Source of the DNA: Patescibacteria group bacterium
Lineage (GTDB): Bacteria > Patescibacteriota > Minisyncoccia > Phycocordibacterales > DATDWN01
DNA: 56,786 nucleotides
Direction of reading: 5' to 3'
Assembly: GCA_013816135.1 (NCBI GenBank)
Contig: JACDEV010000004.1
Span: 1-56,786, forward strand
Part shown: piece after piece, positions 1 to 10,531 of the stretch
Numbering within the stretch: position 1 is the stretch's first letter
How the letters are laid out: every line of letters starts with the position of its first letter
Made by a program: the position numbers and the translations under genes
Notes under the pieces: model-generated
What the model saw: only the letters and a program-made list of their open reading frames with translations
The model's database searches: none
Told to the model about the DNA's origin: nothing

Positions 1-1
1 A

Positions 2-811
2 TCTATATATGAAGCCTTGGGTGTGTTACCTCCAATTTTTGCTACAACTCCTCCAGTCATGGGTGAAGAAGGTAATAAAAAATTAGGTAAACGAGATGGT
101 GCAAAAGATGTAATGGAGTTTGAAAAAGAGGGATACCTACCTGAGACCATGATGAACTTCCTTGCCTTACTAGGTTGGAATCCTGGAGGTGAGAAAGAAA
201 TTTTTACAAAAGATGAGCTAATTAATCTTTTTACACTTGAGAAAATCCAGAAGTCAGGAGGACAGTTCGGCGAAGATAAACTTGATTGGATGAATAAAGA
301 GCACTTAAAGCTTATGGATGAATCAGTAAGAAATGAACAGATTCATAATAAATTACTAGAAAATCCACTGACTAGTAAATCCGAGATAATAAATAATGAA
401 AAACTTCTATCAAAAATTTATCCAATCATTTTTGATCATATTTCAAAGTGGGGAGATATTGATACCCTACTTGGGGTAGGGGAGTGGAGCTATTTTTTCA
501 ATTCCCCTGAGTTTGAAGCCTCCCTTTTGTCATGGAAAGGCAAGACTTCCGTCTTAGATATTACAAAGCATTTGAATTGGCTTTTACAGAATCTGACAAA
601 CGCATCTGAAGAAATTTTTGAAGATTCAGAGAAAATAAAATCTTTGATATTTGATTATGCAACTGAAAATGGTCGCGGTGAAGTATTGTGGCCAATGAGA
701 GTTGCTTTGTCTGGAAAAGAAAAAAGCCCAGACCCATTTACATTGGCTTATGTGCTAGGTAAGAACAAATCTATCAAAAGAATCAAGTCAGCAATAAGTA
801 AACTATCTTAA
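2..811 (+). CDS. gltX: Glutamyl-tRNA synthetase, C-terminal part (5' truncated by window edge)
   Basis: Frame is open to the window edge (SIYEALGVLPPIFATTPPV...). KKLGKRDGAKDVMEF matches the KMSKS-loop region, followed by EGYLPETMMNFLALLGWNPGGEKEIF, typical of GltX. Confidence 0.93.
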   Translation, partial: SIYEALGVLPPIFATTPPVMGEEGNKKLGKRDGAKDVMEFEKEGYLPETMMNFLALLGWNPGGEKEIFTKDELINLFTLEKIQKSGGQFGEDKLDWMNKEHLKLMDESVRNEQIHNKLLENPLTSKSEIINNEKLLSKIYPIIFDHISKWGDIDTLLGVGEWSYFFNSPEFEASLLSWKGKTSVLDITKHLNWLLQNLTNASEEIFEDSEKIKSLIFDYATENGRGEVLWPMRVALSGKEKSPDPFTLAYVLGKNKSIKRIKSAISKLS

Positions 812-2094
812 TGATGAAATGGTATCCGAAATATTTATTTCAAATAGTGTTTATTTCTATTCTGTTTCAGAGTTCTTTAGTGGTTGCTCAAACAATTGAT
901 ACTAATGTACTGCAAAGTAAGATTGATGAACGTAATAATCAAATAAAGCAACTTGAACTTGAAATAAAGCAATACAACACTGAAGTAACTAATGCTGGTA
1001 AACAAGCAACAACATTAAAAAATACTTTAAACACTCTCGATCTTACAAAAAAGAAAATAACCACCGATATTAAGATAACTGACTCAAAAATTTCAAAAAC
1101 ACTGCTTACTATCGATCAGTTAGAACAAAATATAAATAACACAGAAGCTCATATACAGCTTAATAAGAATGCGATAATTTCTGCTTTAAAAAATACTCAA
1201 GCTATAGATGATATAGGAATAATTCAATTAGTTCTTTCTAATAATAATATTAGTGAACTATGGACTGATATTGATAACTTGAGACAGTTTCAAGCAATAA
1301 TAAAAACTAAATCAAACGAATTGACCACTTTGCAAAATGATTTAGTAAACAAACAATCTAATATGAAAAGCCAGAAAGATACTTTAGTTAATCTAAAACA
1401 GGACCTTTCTGGTAAGAAGGAAGTTGTAGAGTCTACTACCAAAGAAAAAGCAACTCTACTTGCAGTCACTAAGAATAAAGAGCAAACATTTATTCAGCTT
1501 GTAAAAACAAAAGAAGAACAAAAAGCTCAGTTCGAAAAAGAATTATATGAATATGAATCACAATTGCATTATGCTGTAGATAAAGGAAGCTATCCTGGAC
1601 CACGTAATGGTGTACTTTCTTGGCCTGTTGATAATGTTTTCATTACTCAAAGATTTGGTAGAACTGTTGGAGCTGAAAAACTTTATACTTCCGGCTCTCA
1701 TAATGGTGTGGACTTTCGAGCTACAATGGGAACAAGAATAAAAAATGTCTTGGATGGCACTGTAGTAGGGTCAGGGAATACCGATGCTTATCCTGGGTGC
1801 TATTCATTTGGTAAATGGGTAATGGTAAAGCACGATAACGGCTTATCTACAATATTTGGACATTTATCAGTAATAAGTGTTTCTACTGGAGATAGATTAG
1901 CCATAGGGGATTTAATCGGCTTTAGCGGTAACACTGGATATTCTACTGGCCCGCATCTCCATATCAGTGTATATGCTACACAAGGTGTAAGAATTGAAAA
2001 ATATGTAAATAGTATTGGATGTAAGCAAGCAACAATGCCACTAGCTGACATCAAGGCTTACTTAGATCCACTTGCATATTTTCCTAACTTGTAA
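811..2094 (+). CDS. Secreted coiled-coil murein hydrolase activator / M23 peptidase (EnvC-like)
   Basis: Signal peptide, long coiled coil, C-terminal HNGVDFRATMGT...GHLS...GYSTGPHLHISVY typical of LytM/M23. Start overlaps the gltX stop. Confidence 0.9.
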   Translation: MMKWYPKYLFQIVFISILFQSSLVVAQTIDTNVLQSKIDERNNQIKQLELEIKQYNTEVTNAGKQATTLKNTLNTLDLTKKKITTDIKITDSKISKTLLTIDQLEQNINNTEAHIQLNKNAIISALKNTQAIDDIGIIQLVLSNNNISELWTDIDNLRQFQAIIKTKSNELTTLQNDLVNKQSNMKSQKDTLVNLKQDLSGKKEVVESTTKEKATLLAVTKNKEQTFIQLVKTKEEQKAQFEKELYEYESQLHYAVDKGSYPGPRNGVLSWPVDNVFITQRFGRTVGAEKLYTSGSHNGVDFRATMGTRIKNVLDGTVVGSGNTDAYPGCYSFGKWVMVKHDNGLSTIFGHLSVISVSTGDRLAIGDLIGFSGNTGYSTGPHLHISVYATQGVRIEKYVNSIGCKQATMPLADIKAYLDPLAYFPNL

Positions 2095-2115
2095 ATGTTA
2101 AGATATAATAAACAT

Positions 2116-2313
2116 ATGAAAACAAATCAAGGCTTTATAAAAAATATTCTAATTGTCATAATTGCTATAGTTTTAGCAAAGTATCTTTTACATTTTGATT
2201 TTATTGCGTGGTTACGGACTACTCAAGCAAGACATATCATTGATCCTATTATTTTAATTATAAAAGCTGTTTATAATTGGATAGATAATTTTGTAAGAAA
2301 TCTAGTTTCTTAA
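2116..2313 (+). CDS. Small single-TM protein
   Basis: ORF with hydrophobic N-terminus; ATG at 2116 preferred over 2095. Confidence 0.6.
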   Translation: MKTNQGFIKNILIVIIAIVLAKYLLHFDFIAWLRTTQARHIIDPIILIIKAVYNWIDNFVRNLVS

Positions 2314-2331
2314 TTGTGTTAGAATTAATAT

Positions 2332-2451
2332 ATGAAAAAATCCGATTACATCAAACCAGAAGTAAAGAAGAAAGCTATGAGCCACAGCTTGCCTCCAAAG
2401 GCCAAAGGAAGGTCAATTAGACCAAGCAGAAGCCAAGGTTCTTCTAGATAA
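2332..2451 (+). CDS. 39-aa basic small protein
   Basis: ATG..TAA ORF MKKSDYIKPEVKKKAMSHSLPPKAKGRSIRPSRSQGSSR read by hand; below the ORF-track length cutoff. Confidence 0.45.
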   Translation: MKKSDYIKPEVKKKAMSHSLPPKAKGRSIRPSRSQGSSR

Positions 2452-2776
2452 TCTATTTTATTTATAATAGGTAATTTTAGGGCAGGGGAGTCCCCTATCG
2501 GAAACAGGATTTTTTAAACCATCTCTTTTGTGGTATTTATCTATAAACAGGGAACTAACTTTTAATATATTTATTTTGTTATTACTTGATATAAGGATAG
2601 TTGTGTAGGGAATAGAACAATGAAAGTTTAAAGAATTTAAATTAATTTGAATCTTTATAGTTAGTTCTTTTCTCCCTATAGTACTTACCAAAAGATATAT
2701 TGTGGTATGTTACTGTATCACTCCCCTCGGGTAATAAAGGCTTAAACTTATAATTAAAATTAAACTCATTTCCCTA

Positions 2777-3418
2777 CTATAGTTCTTCTAGAGCCTTTAA
2801 AATATTTTTTGACTTAGTTATAGGTCTACCAATCACTAAATAATTTGCACCAAGGTCAATTGCCTCTTTTGGAGTCACTTTACGAATTTGGTCATCTTTT
2901 GCTTTATACGATTTTGGCCTTATGCCAGGTACCACAGTTATTAAAGATTTTTGCCTTATAAGCCCTCTGACATCCTTTAATTCATTTCCCGAGCATACTA
3001 TTCCGTCAATATTTGCTTTGAGAGCCATCTTTACTAAATTTGTTACTTCAGTAGATGATTTTATATAATTAGAGGTCAGTACAGTTACTCCAATTATTTT
3101 GCTTTTACCTGAATTCTTTTTTGCAGCTTGCATCATAGGAATGCCACCGGAAATATGAACTGTAATAAAATCTGCTCCATGTTTAGATAATTTTTTTACA
3201 GTATTGGATACAGTATTTGGAATATCATAAAGTTTTACGTCGGCAAATACTTTTCCATATTTTTTGAGATGCTTAATGATGTTGGAATCCTCATGTAAGA
3301 GATCATTGACCTTATAACCCCAAACTAATCCTTGCAAAGTCTTTGCTATTTTCAAGGCTTCAGAGACAGTCATATTATCTAATGCCACTATCACCTTCTT
3401 AGTATCTTTAGAATTCAT
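2777..3418 (-). CDS. pyrF: Orotidine 5'-phosphate decarboxylase family protein
   Basis: IVALDNMTVSEAL, ADVKLYDIPNTV (DxKxxDIPNTV signature), PGIRPKS near the C-terminus. Confidence 0.8.
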   Translation of the reverse strand: MNSKDTKKVIVALDNMTVSEALKIAKTLQGLVWGYKVNDLLHEDSNIIKHLKKYGKVFADVKLYDIPNTVSNTVKKLSKHGADFITVHISGGIPMMQAAKKNSGKSKIIGVTVLTSNYIKSSTEVTNLVKMALKANIDGIVCSGNELKDVRGLIRQKSLITVVPGIRPKSYKAKDDQIRKVTPKEAIDLGANYLVIGRPITKSKNILKALEEL

Positions 3419-3510
3419 TGTTCAATAATATCATGGTAATTTGTAAAATTTTTAAAAAATGATAAGGTTTCAAGAGATACGGGAATTCCCCGTTGGATAG
3501 GAGCATATAC

Positions 3511-3885
3511 ATGTCAGATACCGAACGCGAGGCCAAAAAAGAGATGGTCTATGCAGCAAGTGGACTTATCTTTGTTGTTTTGGGCTTCGTTTCAGTAATC
3601 CTTTTGTTAGGTATTTTGATTGGTGATATTCCTCTGACCGCTGCGTCCAAGCTTCGTCACGAAGAAACCATCAAAGCCCGCGAAGAAGCAACTACACAAT
3701 CTCGACTTAAAGCTGCAGCCAATCTTGCAAACAGTATTGAGTACTTCAAAGACCATGCTGGATATTGTCACGAAATCGTCATAACGTATGCCAGTTCAAA
3801 CAATGTCTATACACCATATGGAATTGTGGCTTGTGATAATCCCGTTGTGGTTGAAGGATTGAAAAAAGGCATCTCAAGAAACTAG
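3511..3885 (+). CDS. Small membrane protein, hypothetical
   Basis: GGATAGGAG ribosome-binding site then ATG (MSDTEREAKKEM...). One TM segment; higher-GC codon usage than neighbours. Confidence 0.7.
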   Translation: MSDTEREAKKEMVYAASGLIFVVLGFVSVILLLGILIGDIPLTAASKLRHEETIKAREEATTQSRLKAAANLANSIEYFKDHAGYCHEIVITYASSNNVYTPYGIVACDNPVVVEGLKKGISRN

Positions 3886-3897
3886 ATCTCTACTTAC

Positions 3898-3978
3898 CCC
3901 ACCATGGAAAATTCACTTCCCCGGTGGGTTTTCTGTTTCAATTTTATACACAACAAAAGCCCCTTTCAGGGCTTTTGT
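3898..3978. terminator. Hairpins between convergent genes (CCCACC..GGTGGG; ACAAAAGCCC..GGGCTTTTGT)
   Basis: Inverted repeats 3898-3928 and 3953-3978 with flanking T/A runs. Confidence 0.75.
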
Positions 3979-3994
3979 TATTAGTTTGTATGGT

Positions 3995-4456
3995 TTACTT
4001 AACGTTTATAGCTAGTTCTTTGTTCTCATACTTACCCCAACATGGCTTTGATGATGACCATGGTTGTGTTCCTTCTCTATTATAGAGATCTCGTGCGTAA
4101 GCAGTGTTACCTTCGATAGTGTAGATGTTTAAGTCTTTCTTGTTAGCCTGGTCTAAGTGATAATGCTCGTTTATCTGCATTACTCCAACGTCACGGCTGT
4201 TAACAATTCCTCGGTGTACTTTTCCATCCTTATCTAACTGTCTAAAAGTTGATTCACACTTGGCAATTCTGATCATTATTGGAATATCAGAGAAGTACTG
4301 TCGTACATACTCTTCAGTTCCCATAATGTTCTCGATCTCCTTGTTTGAAGCTTTCTTCACGACAGACGATTCTGTGACAGAAGTTTCCACCTTTGGAAGC
4401 TCTTTAACCTGAGCTGGACTCTGAGCACCTGATATAGATGCTAGAACCATAAACAA
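3995..4456 (-). CDS. Lysozyme/transglycosylase SLT-like secreted protein
   Basis: IMIRIAKCESTFRQ...DVGVMQINEHYH...TAYARDLYNREGTQPWSSSKPCW is SLT/lysozyme-like. Start uncertain; hydrophobic residues continue in frame upstream of the ATG. Confidence 0.7.
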   Translation of the reverse strand: MFMVLASISGAQSPAQVKELPKVETSVTESSVVKKASNKEIENIMGTEEYVRQYFSDIPIMIRIAKCESTFRQLDKDGKVHRGIVNSRDVGVMQINEHYHLDQANKKDLNIYTIEGNTAYARDLYNREGTQPWSSSKPCWGKYENKELAINVK

Positions 4457-4700
4457 ACTGATAGCTGTGAAGTTTAAAATATAAATTTATTAGGTATTAA
4501 TTCTGGAAGGCTGTCTGGAAACAGAAAAACTCAGATCACCTGAGTCCAGAATATAATAGCACAGGTAAGCAGGTACTGTCAAGCGTTTTAACCTAATCTT
4601 AAGCTTAGAAAAGCATTAAATATGGCTCTGATTAGAGCTAGAAAAGAGAATTATATTAAACCTTAAAAACCCTATTTTATCAAGTTTTAGAACAGAAAAC

Positions 4701-5189
4701 TTAAAGACTCGCTAGAAGGACCAGAGGAATGAGATTTGCATAGAAAATGCGGTCACTACCTTTAAAAAGCGCATCTATTGTTGGAGAAAAATTGTGAATT
4801 GTGTCCAAATTGACCACTGTATAGGTAAAAAGCACAAACAACACCAAAGAAGCGAGGGCGAAGCCGGCTGTTCTTAGCATTCCTGTTCCCCCACTGAATT
4901 CTAAAGGTACAAATATATATTTATTAATAATTATATTAAGTGGAAGTAGGAATATTAGAAATATTAAGACTTTGTTTAAAGTTACAAGAGAGGCTCCATG
5001 TAAGAAAAGTAACTTATTTAAAAAAGGAAAATTATTATACAAGAGCGCAGCAGGGTAGAAAGCTAGCATGACGGAAACAATCCTTCCCTTTCCAAAGTAC
5101 ATTGCATAAGCTAAAAATAGAATAAAGAGTGAAACTAAGAATATAATATCACTAGAAAATAGACTTTCAACTTTTGATAAAGATAACAT
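4701..5189 (-). CDS. Multi-TM membrane protein
   Basis: Long hydrophobic segments. Confidence 0.6.
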   Translation of the reverse strand: MLSLSKVESLFSSDIIFLVSLFILFLAYAMYFGKGRIVSVMLAFYPAALLYNNFPFLNKLLFLHGASLVTLNKVLIFLIFLLPLNIIINKYIFVPLEFSGGTGMLRTAGFALASLVLFVLFTYTVVNLDTIHNFSPTIDALFKGSDRIFYANLIPLVLLASL

Positions 5190-5245
5190 GAGTACATTAT
5201 AGAGTAAGAAATTCTATAAAGGTATTATCTTTTCCCCAAATTAAA

Positions 5246-6331
5246 CTAAAGACCTTCCTTCTGTAGCTGTTCTGTGAGTTTTCTTGCTTCTTTAGAAAGT
5301 TTCTTTGGAATTAGCAGGTGTATTTTGATTAAGATGTCTCCCCTTCGGTTTTTCTCAAAAGGCACACCTTTGCCTTTTACTCTCAGTACTTCTCCGTGTG
5401 TTAGACCTTCAGGGATTTTTACTTTGATATTACCATCAAGAGTTGAGACATTTGCCTCTCCTCCTAGCAAAGCATCAGTGAGCTTAACATTAAGGTCCAT
5501 TATTAGATTTACTCCATCCTTTCTGAAAACAGGATGCTTCTTAACATAAATTTTGATATATAAATCCCCTGTCTGGCCACCGGACACAGCTTCGCCACCA
5601 CCTGATAAACGAATCATTTCTCCATTCTCGATTCCAGCAGGAATTTTTACTTTTATTTCACTCTCTTTCTTTAAGATACCTTGACCATAACAGACATGAC
5701 ATTTATTTTTTGGAACCTTACCTGTACCATGACAAATCTCACATGTTGATGATGTTTCAAACTGACCAAAAAAAGTTTTTTTAATCTCTCTAATTTGACC
5801 CCGTCCATTACATGTTCCACAAGTCTGAAGTTCACTACCCTTCTCTGCACCAGAACCGGCACAATTATCACATTTAGAAACTTTATTGAGTAAAACAGTT
5901 CTTTCTACTCCGAATACGACTTCATCGAAGGTTAGCTCAATATCTATTGAGATGTCTCGGCCACGCTTAGGCTGAGATCTGCGACCTCCACCAAAAGCTG
6001 AAGAGAAAATATCTCCAAAATCAAATTCAAAACCACCTCCCTGCCCTCCTTGAGTAAACTGAGAAAAATCAAAGTCACCGAATCCTCCTGCTCCATTACC
6101 ACCCCCTTGAAATCCATTAGATGCGCCGGTAGATCCATAAGTATCGTATTGTTGTCTCTTCTTATCGTCAGATAAAATAGAATAAGCTTCGTTAATCTCT
6201 TTGAACTTGGCATCGTCACCAGTTTTCTTGTCAGGGTGATATTTGTGAGCAAGCGTTCTAAAAGCTTTTTTTATTTCGTCTTTGGGAGCTGATTTATCGA
6301 TTCCTAGTATTTGGTAATAGTCTTTTGACAT
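5246..6331 (-). CDS. dnaJ: Chaperone DnaJ
   Basis: J-domain DYYQILGIDKSAPKDEIKKAFR..HPDK, Gly/Phe region, four CxxCxGxG-type motifs. Confidence 0.97.
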   Translation of the reverse strand: MSKDYYQILGIDKSAPKDEIKKAFRTLAHKYHPDKKTGDDAKFKEINEAYSILSDDKKRQQYDTYGSTGASNGFQGGGNGAGGFGDFDFSQFTQGGQGGGFEFDFGDIFSSAFGGGRRSQPKRGRDISIDIELTFDEVVFGVERTVLLNKVSKCDNCAGSGAEKGSELQTCGTCNGRGQIREIKKTFFGQFETSSTCEICHGTGKVPKNKCHVCYGQGILKKESEIKVKIPAGIENGEMIRLSGGGEAVSGGQTGDLYIKIYVKKHPVFRKDGVNLIMDLNVKLTDALLGGEANVSTLDGNIKVKIPEGLTHGEVLRVKGKGVPFEKNRRGDILIKIHLLIPKKLSKEARKLTEQLQKEGL

Positions 6332-6413
6332 GGAATTATTATAAGGCTATTTCAATTTTAGTATAGTTGACGATATCTTATAATTATTTTAATGTAAACA
6401 AGGAGGCTATTTT

Positions 6414-6849
6414 GTGAACTGCAAAATGTACAATTAAAGTTACCTCTAGCACAGGAAAAGGCTGGAAGAAAATTGGTTGTTTCGGTAAGTTCTCAAGTGG
6501 AAATGAAGCTAAGAATTTCCTTATTTCTGATGGTTGGACACATATTTTGGGTACCGCAGGCTATAGCTTAAAAACAGCAGACGTAAGTTTGCGGGCCCAT
6601 GTGTTTCCGTTTCCTGAACTACCACGTCCTTTAAGTCAGATATCACAATTTCTTCGAAAGGATCGAGTGCCAAAAACCAGAAAACTTTCCAAAGCCGCTA
6701 CACTTTCGAACGTGGAAGCTTCAAAACGCATCCTCTTGGTCCTCAAAAGGATCAGTAAGGACGATCACAAAACTGCGATTCAGAAAGCTCTAGACTGGCA
6801 CTGGAATTGTGAGACCCACGTAAATCCACCAGTCTCCAGATTAGATTAA
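6414..6849 (+). CDS. Hypothetical small protein, apparent frameshift near the start
   Basis: AAGGAGG then GTG at 6414 opens MNCKMYN*. Dropping one A in 6423-6426 joins it to the long frame: MNCKCTIKVTSSTGKGWKKIGCFGKF...PVSRLD. The track shows only 6547-6849. Confidence 0.5.
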
Positions 6850-6868
6850 TTGATCTTCGACTATTAGC

Positions 6869-6907
6869 AACAAGTCCCACTCTCTTGAGTCGGACTTGTT
6901 TTTTTGT
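6869..6907 (+). terminator. Intrinsic terminator
   Basis: AACAAGTCC-CACTCTCTTGAGTC-GGACTTGTT followed by a T run. Confidence 0.85.
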
Positions 6908-6916
6908 TTCCTCTTT

Positions 6917-8815
6917 CTACTTTCCTTCTTCTGATTTCTTTTCTTCAAAGTCAGCATCACGGACTTTTTCTTCACCTGTTGGTGGAGTCTGTGTTTGAGC
7001 TGATTCTTGTGCAGCTTTATTCATTAGCTCACCTATTTTAGACAACTCTGTAGATAGTTCCGTAGTAGTCTTTTTAATTTGTTCTATATCTTCACCATCT
7101 TTTGCTTTCTTTGCATCAGTGATTTTGTTTTCAATAGAAACTCTAAGTTCAGCTGGTACTTTATCTCCCGCATCTCGTAGGGACTTTTCCGCTGTATAGA
7201 CTAATTGTTCTGCAATATTTTTTGCCTCCACTACATCTTTCTTCTTCAAGTCATCTTGTGCATGAATCTCTGCATCTTTTTGCATTTTCTCAATCTCATC
7301 TTTTGAAAGACTTGAACGTGCTTCGATGCGAATAGATTGTTCTTTGTTTGAAGCTTTGTCTTTAGCTTTTACCGAAAGAATACCGTTGGCATCAACATCA
7401 AACATAACTTCTACCTGTGGCATTCCACGAGGAGCTGGAGGAATTCCATCTAGGATAAATCGTCCAAGGGACTTATTATCTCCTGCCATTGCTCGTTCAC
7501 CCTGTACAATATGTATCTCTACTGATGTCTGATTGTCGGCAGCAGTTGAGAACACCTGTGATCTGGAAGCGGGAATGGTAGTGTTTCTTTCAATAAGCTT
7601 TGTTGCTACTCCTCCCATAGTTTCTATACCAAGAGAAAGCGGTATAACGTCCAATAGTAGAACGTCTTTGACATCACCAGAAAGAATCCCTCCTTGAATA
7701 GCTGCACCAAGTGCCACTACTTCATCAGGATTGATGGACTTATTTGGCTCCTTTCCAAAATATTCTTTTACTCGCTCTGCCATTTTTGGCATTCTTGTCT
7801 GTCCTCCAACTAGGATTACTTCATTTATCTGAGAGATGCTGAATCCTGAAGCTTCCATAGCTCTTTTTGTAATTGCCATAGCTCGATCAATAAATTCAGA
7901 TGTCAGTTCTTCCAGCTTTGCTCGAGTAATCTTGATAAGTAAGTGTCGAGGACCTGAAGCATCAGATGTAATGAACGGAATATTTATTTCCGATTCCATT
8001 GCAGTAGAAAGTTCAATCTTTGCTTTTTCTGCGGCTTCGTCCAATCTTTGTAAAGCCAAAGTATCTTTTCGAAGATCAATACCTGATTCTTTTTTGAATT
8101 CATCTGCGAGGAAACCAATTATTTTTTGATCAATATCCTTTCCTCCTAAGTGAGAGTCTCCATCAGTTGATTTCACTTCGATAACTGAATCACCTACTTC
8201 CAAAACTGATACGTCAAATGTTCCTCCTCCGAAGTCGTAGACTACGATCTTTTCTTCTTTCTTACCTTTATCAAACCCATAAGCCAGTGCCGCTGCAGTT
8301 GGCTCGTTTATGATGCGGAGAACCTCAAGCCCTGCAATAGCTCCTGCGTCTTTTGTAGCTTGACGCTGAGCATCGTTGAAATATGCAGGAACAGTAATGA
8401 TAGCCTGAGTTATTTTTTCTCCGATTTTTGCTTCAGCATCTGCTTTTAATTTCGACAAAATCATCGCTGAGATTTCTTCAGGTGTATAGTCTTTGTCGTT
8501 TATCTTTACCTTCACACCGTTTGTGGAAGATTTCATAACCTCAAATGGAACAATAGCTTTGTCTTTCTGAACAGCTTCATCGTCGAAGGTATGCCCTATA
8601 AAGCGCTTAATTCCAAAAACAGTGTTCTTTGGGTTAGTTACAGCTTGTCGCTTTGCCAAGAGGCCTACAAGGCGTTCTCCGGTCTTCGAAACAGCTAATA
8701 TAGAAGGCGTTGTTCGTGCACCTTCTGAATTTTCAAGTATTTTGGGTTGACCGGCTTCCATAACTGCCATTGCGCTATTCGTTGTTCCTAAGTCTATTCC
8801 TAATATTTTTGACAT
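6917..8815 (-). CDS. dnaK: Chaperone DnaK
   Basis: [48 protein letters not shown]. Confidence 0.98.
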   Translation of the reverse strand: MSKILGIDLGTTNSAMAVMEAGQPKILENSEGARTTPSILAVSKTGERLVGLLAKRQAVTNPKNTVFGIKRFIGHTFDDEAVQKDKAIVPFEVMKSSTNGVKVKINDKDYTPEEISAMILSKLKADAEAKIGEKITQAIITVPAYFNDAQRQATKDAGAIAGLEVLRIINEPTAAALAYGFDKGKKEEKIVVYDFGGGTFDVSVLEVGDSVIEVKSTDGDSHLGGKDIDQKIIGFLADEFKKESGIDLRKDTLALQRLDEAAEKAKIELSTAMESEINIPFITSDASGPRHLLIKITRAKLEELTSEFIDRAMAITKRAMEASGFSISQINEVILVGGQTRMPKMAERVKEYFGKEPNKSINPDEVVALGAAIQGGILSGDVKDVLLLDVIPLSLGIETMGGVATKLIERNTTIPASRSQVFSTAADNQTSVEIHIVQGERAMAGDNKSLGRFILDGIPPAPRGMPQVEVMFDVDANGILSVKAKDKASNKEQSIRIEARSSLSKDEIEKMQKDAEIHAQDDLKKKDVVEAKNIAEQLVYTAEKSLRDAGDKVPAELRVSIENKITDAKKAKDGEDIEQIKKTTTELSTELSKIGELMNKAAQESAQTQTPPTGEEKVRDADFEEKKSEEGK

Positions 8816-8883
8816 ATGTTTTGATTAATTAGTATTTATTGACAATTCTATAATTTTCCTTAGATTTAGCACTGGAGGCAAAA

Positions 8884-9054
8884 TTGATTAAAATTGAATT
8901 CACAGCAACCGGGTTCTCTCTCATCGCTACTGATTCAGATGATCTCTCTGGGCTGCATAAGCAAACCAACGCGATCTATATGCTCAAAACCGAGTATGCA
9001 ACTAGCTTTAAAGTGAAACGAGTGGATTTCGTACAGCTGAAGGAGTCCAAGTAA
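8884..9054 (+). CDS. 56-aa small protein, hypothetical
   Basis: GGAGG then TTG; MIKIEFTATGFSLIATDSDDLSGLHKQTNAIYMLKTEYATSFKVKRVDFVQLKESK. Own promoter-like upstream sequence and own terminator. Confidence 0.55.
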   Translation: MIKIEFTATGFSLIATDSDDLSGLHKQTNAIYMLKTEYATSFKVKRVDFVQLKESK

Positions 9055-9061
9055 CGCCGCC

Positions 9062-9087
9062 GAAACCGCCAGGTCATCGGCGGTTTC
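9062..9087 (+). terminator. Shared-family terminator, copy 1
   Basis: GAAACCGCC-AGGTCATC-GGCGGTTTC. Confidence 0.8.
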
Positions 9088-9128
9088 TCATATCCCAGTA
9101 GTAGAACATAGCTCACTACTGGACTTCG

Positions 9129-9434
9129 CTATAAAGTTGGGGCTCTAGGTTTAGTGCCTGAATGATCAATATCGTTATCAGTATTAATTGGTACAAAAGC
9201 TAATTCTTGTTTTGCAAAAAGATTTGCTAGTTTGGACTTAATTTTATTATAAAAAAGTAATAGTGCTTGGGCTGCAGCAAGAGAAACAAGTTCTACTGAG
9301 TAAGTAAAATCAATAAGACGAGCTTTAAGTCGTCCAGCTGATTCATATATGAAAAATTTTGCACGAACAAGTCTACCCTGCTTGTCTCGCATGATTTTTT
9401 CTACTATTTGCCCGTTGTGTGGAGTTATTTGCAT
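9129..9434 (-). CDS. Hypothetical protein between dnaK and grpE
   Basis: ORF ends just downstream of grpE on the same strand. Confidence 0.65.
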   Translation of the reverse strand: MQITPHNGQIVEKIMRDKQGRLVRAKFFIYESAGRLKARLIDFTYSVELVSLAAAQALLLFYNKIKSKLANLFAKQELAFVPINTDNDIDHSGTKPRAPTL

Positions 9435-9436
9435 AT

Positions 9437-10096
9437 TTATTTCTGTAAGTGGCCAACCTTGACCTTTGGTGGACGTAATTCCTTTCCATTTAATTCGTAT
9501 CCAGCCTGTATAACCTCGACTATTTTACCATCCATTTTTTCCTCGTCAATAGAAATATTTTCGACAGCTTCATCTCTCTTAGAGTTATACAACTCTCCTA
9601 TAGGATTTATTACTTTCAAGCCATGTTGGGTAAGTGAATTCATAAGCTGTGTGTGAATATACTCCACTCCAACTCTCCAATTTTTATCTACTTTTTCCCA
9701 AGCATCTTTATTCTTAAATGCTGATTCAAAGGAGTCTAGAACAGGTAAGAGTTCTTCAACTAAATCAGCTTTTGCAAATTTGATGAATTCCTTCTTCTCA
9801 ATCTCTTCTCTTTTTTTTATATTGATATAGTCAGCACGCTCTCTTTGCCATGAATCCATTATTTCAGCGTTTTTCTTTTCAAGTTCTTTTATACGAACTC
9901 TTAATTTATCCACCTTAGCCTTATAATCCCCTCCTGTTATCTCAGTGTTATCTTCAAAAACAACATCTTCTTCTTCAGAAGCTAGATCGTCCCCGAGGTC
10001 TGTATCTACCTCTGGTTCTGGTGTGGGCACTTCTATTTTATCTTCTTCCTTATCTGTCATAATTGCAGATTTTAACATGAAAATTGAAGAATTCAA
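9437..10096 (-). CDS. grpE: Nucleotide exchange factor GrpE
   Basis: DSWQRERADYINIKKREE...LVEELLPVLDSFESAFKN...GVEYIHTQLMNSLTQHGLKVINPIGE.. Confidence 0.92.
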   Translation of the reverse strand: MNSSIFMLKSAIMTDKEEDKIEVPTPEPEVDTDLGDDLASEEEDVVFEDNTEITGGDYKAKVDKLRVRIKELEKKNAEIMDSWQRERADYINIKKREEIEKKEFIKFAKADLVEELLPVLDSFESAFKNKDAWEKVDKNWRVGVEYIHTQLMNSLTQHGLKVINPIGELYNSKRDEAVENISIDEEKMDGKIVEVIQAGYELNGKELRPPKVKVGHLQK

Positions 10097-10148
10097 ATTA
10101 TATTGACAGAATTATTTTATATTGTTACTTTTTATTTAGAGGTGAACT

Positions 10149-10304
10149 ATGTCAGTAGTAGATTACGAAACATGCGATTGCGATTGTCACAAGCCTGGTA
10201 GCAGAACAATGCATATCAGACCATGTTGCGAGACTTGCCCTTACTGTAAAAAGCGGATTAAAATGAGCCTGAGGATGCATAAGTGTCCACTCAAACCAAA
10301 GTAA
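10149..10304 (+). CDS. 51-aa Cys/His-rich (zinc-ribbon-like) small protein
   Basis: [51 protein letters not shown] read by hand; upstream GAGGTG; below the ORF-track cutoff. Confidence 0.65.
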   Translation: MSVVDYETCDCDCHKPGSRTMHIRPCCETCPYCKKRIKMSLRMHKCPLKPK

Positions 10305-10318
10305 GGAGGGAGTAATAA

Positions 10319-10507
10319 ATGAACCCAGTAGTGATCGGTATGTTGGTTTTTCTATGTTTAGGCCTATGGGGCAGCTATAACGATCATAGAAGAAATATCT
10401 GCTTTCCAAACTACAACAATCACAGCGGACTGACGTGCAAAAGGACATGGGAATTTATTATCGTATGCACATTGTTTGGAGGTTTAGTAGGTCTCTTGTT
10501 TTCGTAA
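10319..10507 (+). CDS. 62-aa two-TM small protein
   Basis: AAGGAGGG ribosome-binding site directly after the upstream ORF; hydrophobic N- and C-terminal segments. Confidence 0.65.
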   Translation: MNPVVIGMLVFLCLGLWGSYNDHRRNICFPNYNNHSGLTCKRTWEFIIVCTLFGGLVGLLFS

Positions 10508-10531
10508 ACAAAATCACCGTCGTGTCCTGGA

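Noticed and set aside
10152-10448. 98-aa minus ORF
   Set aside because: Antisense to the Cys-rich and two-TM small ORFs, which have ribosome-binding sites, promoter and terminator.
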